A stretch of 64,000 bases of DNA from Pyrrhosoma nymphula (GCA_963573305.1 OY754335.1:49311985-49375984); one strand, 5' to 3'. Shown: positions 10,700-22,040, counted from the stretch's first letter. The notes: generated by a model from the sequence alone, not told the origin. Made by a program: numbers and translations.

Positions 10700-12040
10700 T
10701 GCGTCATTGATGTGTCAATCTCCAGGACGAAAGCCTGAGAATTCGATGGGAACCGTAGGTAAACCAGCCCCTGTTTTGCGATCCTGTTGTTGAAGGTGCA
10801 ACATTTTTGCAATTTTAACAGCCTCTGTAGCACTTAATTTTTCACTGCTGTAGAGACTCAGGAACAATTTCTATTCAAAATAAAACTCGCTCTTCTTATA
10901 CTTTGTCCTAATGTTCATCGCTCAGTTCATCGCATTCAGTCATATCATATAATAGATTATAAAGATTAAGATACTTCTTAATTGGTACATTATTCTCATA
11001 ATGCTTTGTGCTCAAGCATTCTGTACACAAGGGATCGCATTCGTTCTGGAATATATTGAAGATCACTTCGCTATTTAGCAATTCTGTTCTATGTGTAGTA
11101 AGAATGCTTGCGTTTAATAGTGAAATTATTTACAGTTTCCTGAATGATTTTTTGATATTTGTCTCTCTTTTCAATTTTTTGTGGAGTAAGAATTGATGCA
11201 ATGAACAAAAACACGTATTGGTTCATTTTATTATATCTGAAATAGCTGTTTAGCTACTCATGTGCGATGATCATAGGAACGGTAATAGTTATATGCAAAA
11301 AATTAAAATACTCTTATTACTTTACGTCAAGCATTGTTCTTATTTTTTAGGACATAATGGTATTTTTCCGAATGTGCAAAATAGGGTGACCTCGTTCTCA
11401 AGGAAAATGCTAACGAAGAGACAGGGCAGAGGAAAGTTGTGTTTTAATGTCTCTAAAAACATTTATTGGTGAGTTTTAGTCACGTTTCGCCGTTACCCAC
11501 CTTTACGCAAATAGGAGAAGTCGGCACAGTCAAACGTGACCTTGAGATTAATACTTCAGTAAAACAAAATAGGGCACCGGTTGTGTGACCGAGTATTTTT
11601 CGTATGTAGGGCCCATATGTCCCAGGGAGCTGCTCACGAAAGGGTGGCATCGGTGCAAGTGAATCAATCGTTTTGCTACTCGTACATATTTATTTATCTA
11701 CCTTACACTGAATAGAATCTAATCGCTCTGGGTCTAATTGTAAGTTCCTTAGGCAGTGCTCGGCAAAAGATGCCAATTAACCTCAATATTCAAGTAGAAT
11801 AATTTTTTACGAGCTTAAATTATTTTCATATCTCCGGAGTAAACACTTAAATCTATGGATACATAAATATTTACATCAAAAGTTTGAAACTAATGTCACC
11901 GTGTCCTCAATAACCACTCATTTCGGATAACTAAGCGAGAGCAGTGTACTTACTACGTCACACGAGGGTCACCGTAACACCACCCATCGAGACATCGTAA
12001 GGCATTTTCCACGCGTGAAAAAGTTCCTCAGGCTCTTGGA
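10700..12040. other. AT-rich intergenic DNA, nothing recognised
   Basis: Short open frames only (such as 11260-11472), with no family resemblance seen. Confidence 0.5.
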
Positions 12041-13060
12041 AATTCAACCTCTCTCTCTCTCTCTTGCCTCGGTCGTCCCTCCTTTTGTCCTCAAACCGTG
12101 AAACGGTTTCGGTGGGTGGCCCCATCTGACGTTGGAGAGGAGGAGATGGTCGAATGGGACTAGGCGAGAGGGAGGGGTGGGGGACGAACGTCGCTTTTAA
12201 CTCCCATGGTAGCGGGGGAGTATCCAGGTGGAGGTGGAGGACACCCGTGCAGCCGTGGCAGCGGGGGTGGGGGGTGGGAAGTGGGAGGAGAGGGTTGGGA
12301 TGGAAGGGGGAGAAGGGGAAGAGTGAGAGAGAAGAATAGAGGGCTTTTGAGAGAGGTGGGGGGGTCTCTAGAAGAGATTGAAATTTTACAAGATCTTCTC
12401 TCCTCTCAGTCTAGAAGGCATCTTTCGTCCCAACCCAACCCTTCTCCATCTCATTCCTTTTTTTTTTCAAACCTCCTCCTCATCCTCCCAAGCCTCCTAA
12501 TCCCTCCCCCTCCTACTCCAACAGCCTCAATTCTTCTTCATTCTCTCTTTCCTTTTTATTCCATCTTCGTCTTCCATCGTGCGGCGTTGTCAAGTCGACG
12601 ATCTCGCCCGACGATAACAGAGGCAGGAATGTTTATGATAATCCGTGGAACGCCTCCCGGTCGCTACCCCCCCCCCCCCATCCCCACCCCCGGTTCACTC
12701 ACCCCACCACCACCTCCTCCTCCTTCTTCTTCCTCCTTTCCTCTTCTACATCTCTTTACTACTCTCTGCTTCGTCTTTTATTTTCTCCTACCTGCCGCCG
12801 GCCTTGTTTTTATTCCTGTTTCCTTTCTCGCTTTCTATCTTTTTTTCTCTCTCTCTCTCTTTCTCCTTCACTCTCATTCCAACCGTGCCTCACTAATAAT
12901 CCGGGCTGCTTTAATTTTTTATATTTCTCTGCCGAGACTTTTAATCTTCTCGAACTTTTTTTTTACATTTCAAACCCTTACTCCATTTCCTTCCTGGCCA
13001 ACTCTCAGTCCTCTCTCTCTCTCTCCTGCTCTTTTTTTTTAACTCCTCCGGCGTCCGGAG
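12041..13060. repeat. low-complexity purine/pyrimidine tracts
   Basis: A (CT)n run at 12048-12065 is followed by a G/A-rich stretch (12125-12370). A long C/T-rich stretch follows (12420-13060), with a C13 run at 12667-12679 and several (CT)n runs. A 278-codon open frame (12206-13042) spans the whole tract, but only because pyrimidine-rich DNA lacks stop codons. It has no domain. Confidence 0.75.
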
Positions 13061-15330
13061 TTGAAGTTTTCGGAATGCGACTTCGAGGGGAAAATAGTGC
13101 CTTTAATGTCGCTCCGTAATGAATTCGTTCGCAAGTTTAATTTTTGGGATTCTCATATGTTTTTCCTCGTGTTTTGTTTCCGTTGTGTTCATCTCTTTCG
13201 CGTTTTCGGGCGACGTTGGTCTAGTCTCGCTTCGTACGTTTGATTCGGCTGCTAAACTGAGGATCGGAACAGGATATATTTGGAGCTTTCCATTCGCTCT
13301 AGTACGCTGCTCACTTCGCAGCACAACGGTGACTTGCTTTCCATTTGTTTCAGACCCTGCGCTCTGGGGGGTTATCTTGTAATCTCACCTTTTTAACGAC
13401 TCTTTGAGGGAAAGCGGGAGATCCGTTTCGCTCTCTTAATGATCGGCTCACGATCGGCCAAGGTCCGATGGTGGCTCCATTTCACGTTCCTAACGACAGG
13501 TGAGATGGAACTAATGAAATGCGGAGCCAAATGAAACGGATCAAGAGTCGAAAGATACGGATCAAGAGTCGAAAGAGCGGATGAATCAAATAAATAGACC
13601 GGCAGTTCACCACTTGAGAGCCGAAGAAGGTCACGCCGCCAGGGTGGCGGAGTCGAACTGCGAAAAATGACCTAATTTTTCACATTTTATGACGTCATCT
13701 CACTTAAGCGAGATTACAAAATAACTCCCCTGGGCAACGAACTTCGAAAAGATCGGGAGCAGAGTTGCTTTGTGATAAGCATTAAAAAAACTTTTTTAAT
13801 CGCATCCACGGTTGTTGAAAATGTGTCGAATTTCAGTAAATACGCCAAAAAATGGGAAATTCGTGTTTTTGGTAAAAGGTTAGCGTTTTAAATGACATAT
13901 TTGGAATGAATATGTGTACGTAAAACTTTTGATCGTGACCTTTGTGCGTCCACAGGAAGGCTACCGAACATTTCGCCCGAGCACATCGTTCTACTCATCG
14001 TTGTTCGTTTTGTTTAAGTAACTTAGCTACCTTGATGGTTTCCGATCTCCACTCACGTATCTTAACGTATCGAATGGAAAGCTCACATTTAATTTGACTG
14101 TAATTTTGTAAAGTCGTGTGCATAATTTGGAGATTCCCTTTTTTAAGTAGGCAATCTATTTGATATAGCTAACTGAGTACTGTAGGATCGCGGTGCTTTT
14201 TACTACAAAGGAAGACTTCGTATCAAATAGAAAAATAAGTTTTCTTGCCCTTTGTGGGTCAGATTGGGAACCAAACACGTAAGAATAGCCTGCTCATCAA
14301 TAGATGGATAAGAATACTCTAGGTTATGGGAATCGTACCGCCATCTGGTTGCGATTGGCTCGATGGAACCTGCTCCATATGTCCCACTAAATGAAACTAT
14401 CGAAGCGTCATGGACTATCTTAGCATCATCTCATCTTCTCCATTCGTTGCTGCAGGGAACGAAAATTTCATGCACAGTTGCCCACTGAAGGGGATACTTA
14501 GCATCATTATTGAAATGAATTAAAAATAATTATGGCTTTAAGAATTTGAACCTAACATTAACTCAAATTTTGCTTGCATAATATTCAACTATTATTAGGA
14601 ACATATTTAATTAAAATTTTATGCCAGAAGCACTTTTACGTAATTTTCTTTAAAATATTACTCCGGAAAGAGTTGCAAATTATTCCTATACTACGGCATT
14701 CCAAATCCTGGAATGTTTACGTATAACTTTTCTTTACCAAATTTCATCAAGATTAAAATATTCCCAGACCTGCCTACATGCGATATAATGTTGATAATTT
14801 GCCAAAAATCAGCCGCAATCCGAAAAACACCTCACATAGAAGTTGCATGTCTGTGATAAAAAGCAACTCACTTGAGTCTTAGCTTTACTTATAAACAGCT
14901 GAAAGTATTAATCACCGGAACATAATTGCCTACCTCTATAAAGCCTCCTAAGTTTAACAAATTTAGCACTTGGACATCTTGCACTACACTCCAATGCTCC
15001 ATTCGGATCCGCATGAAATTTGTTTTGAGTATTGATATCGATGGTTTTATTATGGCGATAATTCTACCATTTCATCGTGTATCCCTATGTAACATTGTCT
15101 TGGTAAACGCGTTGTTGTAACTGTATGCTCGTCACGCTGACGTGGGTACCTGGTATCGGTTACACGCGGTATACAAAGGAAATACGCAATACACACCTTG
15201 TACTCGCGGTCGGTCAAGCAAGCGATATGTTCTTCGCTACGAGCCATTTCTTCAGCGCGGATGATTGGGTCCTGCCTTCTTCTTGGTCTCCTCCTTGCAA
15301 ACACAACTCGCACCTATCGTTTCTACGCAT
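13061..15330. other. intergenic DNA with one small tandem duplication
   Basis: No gene recognised. A 19-base word (acggatcaagagtcgaaag) occurs twice with a 21-base period at 13536-13575. The rest is AT-rich and unremarkable. Confidence 0.5.
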
Positions 15331-15625
15331 CCATCTCCCATCTCATTATCCCCTCTCTCCGTATCCCTCTCTCTCTCTCTTCATCGACTCTTCACCCACC
15401 TCACCGTCTCACATTCTCTCCCAATTCGCTTTCATGCCTTCTTTGCTATTATCCCGACCACCCGTTCCACCTCTCTCTGTCTTCTTCCTCTCTCCCCCTC
15501 TCTTTATTCTCCGCGCTAATTTATTTCCAGCGACGTGGACGCCAAAGAGCCCCACGGCCGTCTTCAATCCCCCACTCTCCCCCGCCCTCCTCTTCGCATG
15601 TTCGTTTGGGGGAAAAAAATAATGT
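15331..15625. repeat. C/T-rich low-complexity tract
   Basis: Dense ctctct and ccctc words give stop-free frames on the plus strand (15125-15662). These are compositional artefacts rather than genes. Confidence 0.65.
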
Positions 15626-15649
15626 GCCTCTTCATTTTCTTCCTCCCTT

Positions 15650-16016
15650 CTCGAGAGCTTGATAAAGGCCATGAATATACATATGGATCCTAAACTTCCC
15701 CCCAGTGGGTGTTGCCAAACATTCCGCATATACCGAAAAATTAGGACCAAGCGGATTGTAGCGCCGCCACTCTAGAGAAGGTGGTTCTAATAAGAAAAGG
15801 CCGTGATTCAAATGGAGACACTGGGAATAAAGGTACCGGAATTTGCCTCCCAATTAAACCGGACATTTTTGACACACAGAAGCGCAACCATGCCGATTGC
15901 AGAGCGACCTATCTTTTGGCGAAAGCTAGGCAACACTGCTGCCCTTACAGAGGTGCCGAAGATTTAGATCCATATGTATATTCATGATAAAGGCTCTCGA
16001 CCCGTTCAGTCTCTTC
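15650..16016. mobile_element. non-autonomous inverted-repeat element
   Basis: Arms at 15651-15690 and 15962-16000 are inverted copies, including a perfect 19-base match (catgaatatacatatggat at 15670-15688 against 15968-15986). A further inverted word, gtgttgcc, lies inside both arms (15709 and 15929). The 13-mer ttcttcctccctt occurs on each side (15637-15649 and 16017-16029) and may be a target-site duplication, though the surroundings are pyrimidine-rich. The interior has no protein signal. Class is unknown. Confidence 0.5.
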
Positions 16017-16130
16017 TTCTTCCTCCCTTTATGACGGTTTTACTACAGAAACGTAGCCAGGATTTCGTTTTAAGGGAGGGGAGGAATATTTTTTAAGGTC
16101 AGGAGGAAAATTCGTAAAGGTTTCTCGGGT

Positions 16131-16200
16131 TTGACACCGGGTAAGGTTATTGAAATTCGTCGTTTCGATGGTTGACACAGCCATCGTCATCAGGATAATG
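16131..16200 (-). repeat. hammerhead-like hairpin repeat, first copy of a TTTGACACCGGGT family
   Basis: On the minus strand, CTGATGA (16187-16193) is followed by one base and a five-pair stem GATGG/CCATC (16181-16185 with 16167-16171) around a nine-base loop. GAAAC follows (16162-16166). That is the order of the hammerhead ribozyme core. The outer box tttgacaccgggt (16131-16143) recurs in the related repeat at 24136. Ribozyme activity is not shown, and a proper stem III and stem I are not obvious. Confidence 0.5.
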
Positions 16201-16209
16201 ATTCAGGAG

Positions 16210-16740
16210 GAAAAATGTTTTTTTAGGCAATTATGAGTGCAATTACGACTGTAGCGTAACAGCCCATGTTTTTTTCAAATTGATGTGAAAATTTCTGAAA
16301 GAATACAATACCCACGGCTTTTTATGTAAATTACTATGATATTAATTAAAAAATTGTTTAAAATAAATAATTGATGGAATTGAAACTCAATTAAATGAAA
16401 CAGATAGTTTTTTTAATTGGGTGTGTAAATATAATATAATTTGGATGGTATAGTATTAATAGTATACTATATATACTATACTAATATTATTCACTAAATT
16501 CATTTTCATTTTTTACATTTCAAAATTTTACCAAACCAATATAATGGTCATAATAAGTCCTGATAATATCTTAATTATATTCCCATATATTTTCTCCTTA
16601 ATTCCTCTTTAAAAAAATTTAATTCGAAATTTCAGCTGGGTACGACATGGGGAATGGTTTTCTGGATATAATAGCTTGTGTCCCCCCTAACATCTAACAT
16701 CGTCACTGTCCAACCGTGAAATGAGCAAAATGCAATTCCG
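16210..16740. other. AT-rich spacer with an imperfect palindrome
   Basis: No gene. Around 16448-16491 a run of alternating tatagta/tactata words forms an imperfect palindrome able to fold on itself. Confidence 0.4.
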
Positions 16741-16985
16741 GGAGTCTAACGTGTTCCCTGTGGTTGCGGCAAGGTTTACATCAGGGAAACAGACCGCAAC
16801 ATAGAAACACGACTCAAGGGCCTCTAGCGTCACCTGTGACTAAAAAAAAACAGAGAAACAGGCCATTGCAGAACGACACAACACACATCGCCTGCAAAAT
16901 GGACGTTGACTTCGAAGGGGAGAAGTTGCTATGCCGATCCTTCAGCTATGGGGATTATTGGCACCATACGCGCTTCAATTTATTT
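16741..16985 (+). pseudogene. Penelope-like element fragment: GIY-YIG endonuclease domain
   Basis: One frame reads VPCGCGKVYIRETDRNIETRLK, shown here as VPCGCGK, then VYIRETDR, then NIETRLK. After a frameshift at an A-run near 16841, it continues as NRPLQNDTTHIACKMD and FEGEKLLCRSFSYG. Known: the C-terminal GIY-YIG nuclease of Penelope-like retroelements carries a CxCGKVYIGETGR-type block, an ETRLKEH block, an AEH/GH block and a LxRSSxYxxR block. These match in order. The usual YIGETGR reads YIRETDR here, and stops interrupt it, so it is dead. The reverse transcriptase part is not seen. Confidence 0.65.
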
Positions 16986-16989
16986 TGTT

Positions 16990-17350
16990 TGGTTTCCGGT
17001 TTGGGTCGTGAGCGATTTCTTTTCGTTTTTCTTTTTTTTTCTTCTCTGCGAGAAGTTCTGTAACATTTGTGGCGGAATATTTTCAGCAAAATCGTCGTGC
17101 ATGTCTGATTTGAACATCCTCTTCATTTCGCAATGATACAGTCCACTTTCTGAAATTGAAATGAATGCTTGCATTTGCTGGTATTCGCATGATCATTCCG
17201 TAGCGGAAACAGGGACAGACTAACGAAAGAAGACATTGAGATCTAGCTGGAAAAGAACAATTGCAATCGGGATCCTGGTTACTTCCTAAATAACATCTTG
17301 GAATAAATGAAAAGGAAACCTTTGTCTTATTCCAAGTTTTCCTTAACATT
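16990..17350. other. spacer, nothing recognised
   Basis: T-rich sequence after the Penelope-like fragment. Short open frames on both strands show no family resemblance. Confidence 0.4.
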
Positions 17351-17351
17351 T

Positions 17352-17396
17352 ATAAAATGAACTTCCACAAAGTTGAGCCTGAGACGATTGAGATAA
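17352..17396 (+). repeat. dispersed box shared with 51.04 kb
   Basis: The words cttccacaaagttgagcctg and agacgattgag closely match attccacatagtcaagcctg and agaccgttcatg at 51046-51078. In both places a foldback repeat lies within 40 to 190 bases, so the box is probably part of the same mobile element's terminal sequence. Confidence 0.5.
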
Positions 17397-17537
17397 CTTT
17401 TTGGAAGCCTGTTTTGAGAAAAAAGTGTGGATGTGGGAAAATTCCGCCAAAACGACAGCCATTCACATGGCACCGTAAGTCAGACTGACATTACATATAA
17501 AAAGGGAGGAATCAGGCGAGTTGTTGTGGAATATGAA

Positions 17538-17703
17538 CATAATAAGAACTATGACGATGCAATTTTCCACAGATAAATAATTTTAATCCACCCGGGTTTC
17601 GATGCACTGCATCTACACCTGATGATGATGCAGTGCATCGAATCCCGGATAGATTAAAAATTTTTATCTGTGGAAAATTGTTTCGTCATAGTTCTTATGA
17701 CAT
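17538..17703. repeat. foldback (palindromic) repeat with hammerhead-like core
   Basis: Arms of about 75 bases (17538-17613 and 17627-17703) are near-perfect inverted copies. They share blocks such as aactatgacga, caattttccacagataaa, cccgg and cgatgcactgcatc. Between and into the right arm, plus-strand CTGATGA (17619-17625) precedes a GATGC/GCATC stem (17627-17639) and GAAT (17640-17643). The left arm, read on the other strand, has GAAAC at that place. It is probably a MITE or the terminal repeat of a retroelement. Confidence 0.7.
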
Positions 17704-17704
17704 T

Positions 17705-18655
17705 ACATATACTGGGATTATTTGTGGCATTAATATAGCCCTGATGTAGTGGACTAAATATGATTTAATTATCCCTTATGACGTAGAACGTGATGTGGAC
17801 CACAAAACTTTGGAAATTATGGAATCTCTCACTCGGTTGAATACCCGAGATGATTTAAATACATCTCATACGCCGAGAAAGTACTAGGTCTTTTTTACAA
17901 AATCTTCATGTTTATTAACTCAAAATTCAACCATGGGTCATGGTTCACGAGTATCCTGACTTCCTTGTATTTGCGCCTTTTATTACAGCCATGCTGGTAG
18001 CACTTCAGGTACCTATGTGAGTTGCTAAGCAAGCTTTTTTTGTTTGGTTGTACGTCTACGCATTAAACCACGTCATTCTCTGTGGACGTGCAAGAGACGG
18101 CAACATATTATCTGACATTTAAAAAGGAAAGCTGAATGAAAGTTCGAAACTATGTAGGCATTATCAGTTGTTGATTCACAGATTAAAGAAGGTGTTTCAT
18201 GGTAATTTGACTGAATGTATCGTGGGCGTATGAACTGAAAACATTCTGATTATAGCTAATTAAACTCTTTAAAAAATATTCACAGTTTGAGTCTTTTAAG
18301 TCTCCAACAATATTTTGCTGGGAGAGGAAAAAACATCTATGAAGTGGTGTCCGCGAGACTACAGTGAGTGTGTAATGCATGAAACGTCTATTACTTGGTT
18401 TCTGTAGCTTCCAAATTTTTTTTGAACGGACCTTGGATGACGTTCTCTGCTTCTATGATTTACAATTCTATTCTCTTTCGTTTTTTTAATCATATTTTAT
18501 AGCCATTCAGTCTCTAAATTTATCGGAAATTAATTTGACACTCCCTGAAATGCCCAGAGTTTTTTCATTATTTAACAAATTAAATCTCTCCCATTTTTTT
18601 TTCATCTCATTGAATTTTATTTATTCCGTCTTATACCACGATATTAAAGATTTGT
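17705..18655. other. intergenic DNA, nothing recognised
   Basis: AT-rich, with only short frames. Confidence 0.45.
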
Positions 18656-18659
18656 AATG

Positions 18660-18955
18660 AGGAATTGGGATGGAGTTCCCTGCAAGATAGAAGGCAAGTA
18701 AACAAAGCTATAGGGATGTATAAATGCTTTTCAAAACATCCAACGCGTTGGACGCAAATGGGGAAGAGTTTTGAGTCGCCAAATTTTGTGGTGAAAAATA
18801 AACACACTCTAAAACTTAAATGAAGACGTCAAAAAACGGATTCCTTCCTTAATCGAGGAGTAATCGATAGGAACAAGCTGCCAGAGGAACTCTCAAAACC
18901 ATTTCATTAAAATATCAGTTGTTTTAAGAAACCTATTTGTAAATACATAACTCAT
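18660..18955 (+). pseudogene. non-LTR reverse transcriptase, extreme C-terminal fragment
   Basis: The frame reads PTRWTQMGKSFESPNFVVKN, then KHTLKLK, a stop, then DSFLNRGVIDRNKLPEELSK and finally SCFKKPI. The layout (FNR-x-V-x-D-x-N-x-LP followed by a FKK end) is the conserved C-terminus of CR1/Jockey-like reverse transcriptases. Two in-frame stops show it is dead. Nothing upstream belongs to the same open frame, so this is a 5'-truncated copy. Confidence 0.6.
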
Positions 18956-18959
18956 AATA

Positions 18960-20030
18960 CTTAGAATTATATTTCCGTATCTTCAACTTTCAATAGTAAT
19001 TCCACCTTCAATTTGAATGTGATTTCGTGCCGCCAGATATAGAATTGTTTTCAAATAAATAAATAAACAGATCGGGCCGCTTTTATGTTGAGCTACTTTC
19101 AACTTTATGCTGGTGGTGACAAGTGATTTTATACGCAATTTTAGATGCCTTCTTAATCTATAAAATGACATCATCACTGCAAACATGATCACACATTTAA
19201 CTATTTCAACCTTCCTCTTTTGAATGGAACATATCTAGTTCAGGTATAACATATAGTTTTTGATTTACAAAGAAATCTGTGGTATAAGTACACCCTTTTG
19301 TTTTGTCACCGCGTGTCATAGGTCTGTAACGAATTTTAAAACGTTTCACGCCAAAACCTTGCTTTAACTCATCATAAAATTCATCTCAACTTACGCAATT
19401 GATGAGGAGAATGGAAGGACAGTTGTCGGTGTCGGTAAGCTTCATTTGATGGCGCGCTTAACAGTTCCAAACACGTGCGGTCTTTCCTTTGCTAGATTTC
19501 ATGCGTGGAAATTCTCTCCGACCCGGTCCTCTGGCTAGAGAGCCTCTCCCATATCGCTCTTTCATTTTTCGCGGCAATTCTTTTGTGAGTAGGACGACCT
19601 TCTCTCTCTGGATTTTGTTTAATTCATGAATTAAATCTTTGCGCGGACGACCTTAAATGCTCGAGGCGAGTTAAGGTGTGGCCTAACTAATGTAAAATAA
19701 CAGCTCTCTCTTGATTTTCTGAAAAACTCTTCGTGCTATTCGCTTGATGAAGCGTGATATTTATAATAGGGTTCCACGTGTGTTTAGAAAAGCTTTCCGG
19801 TGAGTTTAAACTAAGGTTAAATGTGCAGGCGAGGCCCCAGAACCTAGTTTCAATAGAACGAGAGTATGAGTGATCATGGATTTTTGTTTGCCCAAAAATC
19901 AAATCATTTTGTTTATGTGTGAGTTTTAGAAATCATTCTCATTTTGCTTGCTTTTAAAGGGCGTTTGGCGTCTCACGTATTATTCACGCGATAAAACTCT
20001 GTTGTGAATGCCGTTCTCATTTAATTTCCA
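18960..20030. other. intergenic DNA, nothing recognised
   Basis: Short frames only. A somewhat GC-richer patch at 19430-19600 has no recognisable content. Confidence 0.45.
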
Positions 20031-20480
20031 GTCTTCCTTCACTCCTTGCCCTATGTTATTCTCGGTCGTCTTTCGTTATTTATTTTCCCCTTCTGCCTGG
20101 GAATTCCCAATTCCATAAATTCAAAAACCGTAATTTCTCATTCATTCTTTCTACATGTCCGATCCTAATCTCCTTCCTATATAGTTAATCTTGTAGTATA
20201 TTCACTCTTTCTTTAATTTCTTTATTTTGAATACGCTAAAATCTCGAAATCCCGCAACTTCTTCTCATTGTTTATACATCAATCACTAGGCTTTTCAGTT
20301 CACTTTCCAGTCTTTTACTTATTCCCCACACTTCCAAGTTGTAGAGAACGTTTTCGCCTATGATGGAGTGATATATTCTTTTCTTTATCTGGGTTTTCAT
20401 TCCTTTACTCCACCATATTACATTTAGTTGTAGCATGGCCTTACGGCCTTGGTGTATTCGAAGGGTTATCATCTTTACAG
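20030..20480 (-). pseudogene. non-LTR reverse transcriptase C-terminal fragment
   Basis: On the minus strand a frame at 20472-20272 reads IHQGRKAMLQLNVIWWSKG, then IYHSIIGENVLYNLEVW. After a stop it continues with RRSCGISR, RIQNKEIKERVNI, IRIGHVERMNEKL and, in a shifted frame, a PGRR-K segment. These are the QGRKA-LN, LLYG-ETW, RRS-G-SR and GHVERM blocks found after the catalytic core in many LINE polymerases. Several stops and shifts are present. It is an old copy, truncated on the 5' side near 20480. Confidence 0.7.
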
Positions 20481-20828
20481 CTAGAATGTATGCAACAGAC
20501 TCTTGTGAGTTTAGAGATATAGTAATTCATATTTTAGTATGTACATGCATTCAACTCATCCTCTTCCCTCATTCTGACAACGCTAGGGGCCGTTCAAGTT
20601 TTAGGTTACGTAAGGCGATTTTGAACACTTTTTAACTCCCCTCTCACTTATCCAAGAGAACGAAATATTTCATTTAACCCCCTATCTTGTTCTCTTAACA
20701 ATTTTATGCAAATATTCATAGACATATGGAAGCGTGAGCATAGATAAACATTTCAATGCTCGATCTTTTGCGCAATTTCTGCCACCCATGTGCATACTCA
20801 GTGCAACGTATTGAAGTTTTAAGTTGAG

Positions 20829-20878
20829 GAAGATTTAAGTTGTGAGGCGTAACGAAAGAAGATTTAAGTTGTGAGGCG
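20829..20878 (+). repeat. 21-base tandem duplication
   Basis: The 21-base word that begins gaagatttaagttgtgagg occurs at 20829-20849 and 20858-20878, a period of 29 bases. Confidence 0.8.
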
Positions 20879-21180
20879 ATGTGTTTAAGAGGCTTTTAGA
20901 GTGGTGACGATTGGCGGTGACAACTGTCAGGAAGGGAAAGTAAGTGCTGTATGCTGTGATGCAAAGTAAGATTTTTAGCCCGACGATAATTTTAAAAGTG
21001 ACACAAATACGATTTCACGAATAGCAATAACATCTCCGGCTCCAAGGTCAAGGACATGTCAGGATCAGGTGTTCTCAGCGATGCAATCCCGAAACTAAGC
21101 CGTCTATCCCTGAGGAAAACATGTGGCTGTATATCATGTTTTAAGATATACACCAAAGAGATGAAATTCGCCATGAAAAA

Positions 21181-21263
21181 AATCATTTGAAAATGACGGG
21201 ATTCGAGCACGGATCTCCCATATCGGGAGTTCCAGGTTTGAATCCCAGTCAAGTCAAATGATT
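21181..21263. repeat. head-to-head pair of SINE-like ends forming a palindrome
   Basis: The left arm (21181-21219) and right arm (21223-21263) are inverted copies of one another: aatcattt, gacgggattcgagc and ggatctccc against gggagttcc, gtttgaatcccagtc and aaatgatt. Each arm has a polymerase III B-box-like word on its own outward strand (gctcgaatcc and gtttgaatcc). It looks like two SINE 3' segments joined in opposite orientation. Confidence 0.6.
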
Positions 21264-21970
21264 ATTTCGTGCTGAATTGCATTCCTTTTAGTGTAGGTAT
21301 ATATTTGCACCTGTGCGCGTGACTGCGTCCCATGCCATTTGAGTATTTTGCAATGATTTGAAAACTTAATTTTAGATTCCTGCTATTCATTTGATTAATC
21401 CCAGTTTGTGTGCAATGTGGTTTTGTAGTTATAGTTATTGTATATAGAAATATAACATTTCCAAACTCTTTCGTAAGTAGTTGAATCAGCAATATTGCAA
21501 TCACATATTATATATGAGCTGGTTTCCAACTTGATGGCTGGTTTGTAGGTTAATGGAACTCACACAATAGAATAAGGGAGCCAGAAACAGTCTATAACCA
21601 GAAAATTGTGAGGGTAACAGGACGGGTATAAAGTATTTCATCATTTAGTTAAACCCGTCACCATTGCTAACACGCTGTACCCATTATTTAATACCTTCGA
21701 CGTAATCAGTAATTACATGGATTTTGCGTTTGGGGACAAATTTTGCGGTGACTGTTGTTTACTTATGCTTCATCTATACCAACCGGTTCCATTAATCCAA
21801 AAATTCGTTTGCTGTTTCTCGTCTATCCGTACTCTTTTAGCGAAACCCCCTTTATTCCTTCATGTGCGTTTAATCCAATCACCATGGTATGATGGACTGA
21901 TATATCTCAGGATGCTTTATTTTCTTCTACTTTGCTTAATTTCAATAATGTTTTTTTTCCTCAGCCCTTT
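21264..21970. other. intergenic DNA, nothing recognised
   Basis: AT-rich, with short frames only. Confidence 0.45.
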
Positions 21971-21971
21971 T

Positions 21972-22040
21972 CCCCAGATTTTTACCCAGATATTTCCCCA
22001 GATTTTTCCCCAGATATTTCCCCAGATTTTTACCCAGATC
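21972..22040 (+). repeat. 24-base minisatellite (about 2.9 units)
   Basis: Units alternate ccccagattttt(a/c) and cccagatattt, giving a 12-base basic period and a 24-base higher-order unit. An open frame over it encodes repeated FPQIF/FTQIF, but nothing supports a gene. Confidence 0.85.

Noticed and set aside
12206..13042. 278-codon plus-strand open frame
   Set aside because: It runs through G/A-rich then C/T-rich low-complexity DNA where stop codons are rare. The protein is compositionally biased with no domain.
15125..15662. Overlapping 154- to 165-codon plus-strand frames
   Set aside because: They fall in a C/T-rich tract; no domain, and several frames are open at once.
21972..22040. Possible CRISPR-like array
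   Set aside because: It is a contiguous 24-base minisatellite with no spacers in a eukaryotic genome.
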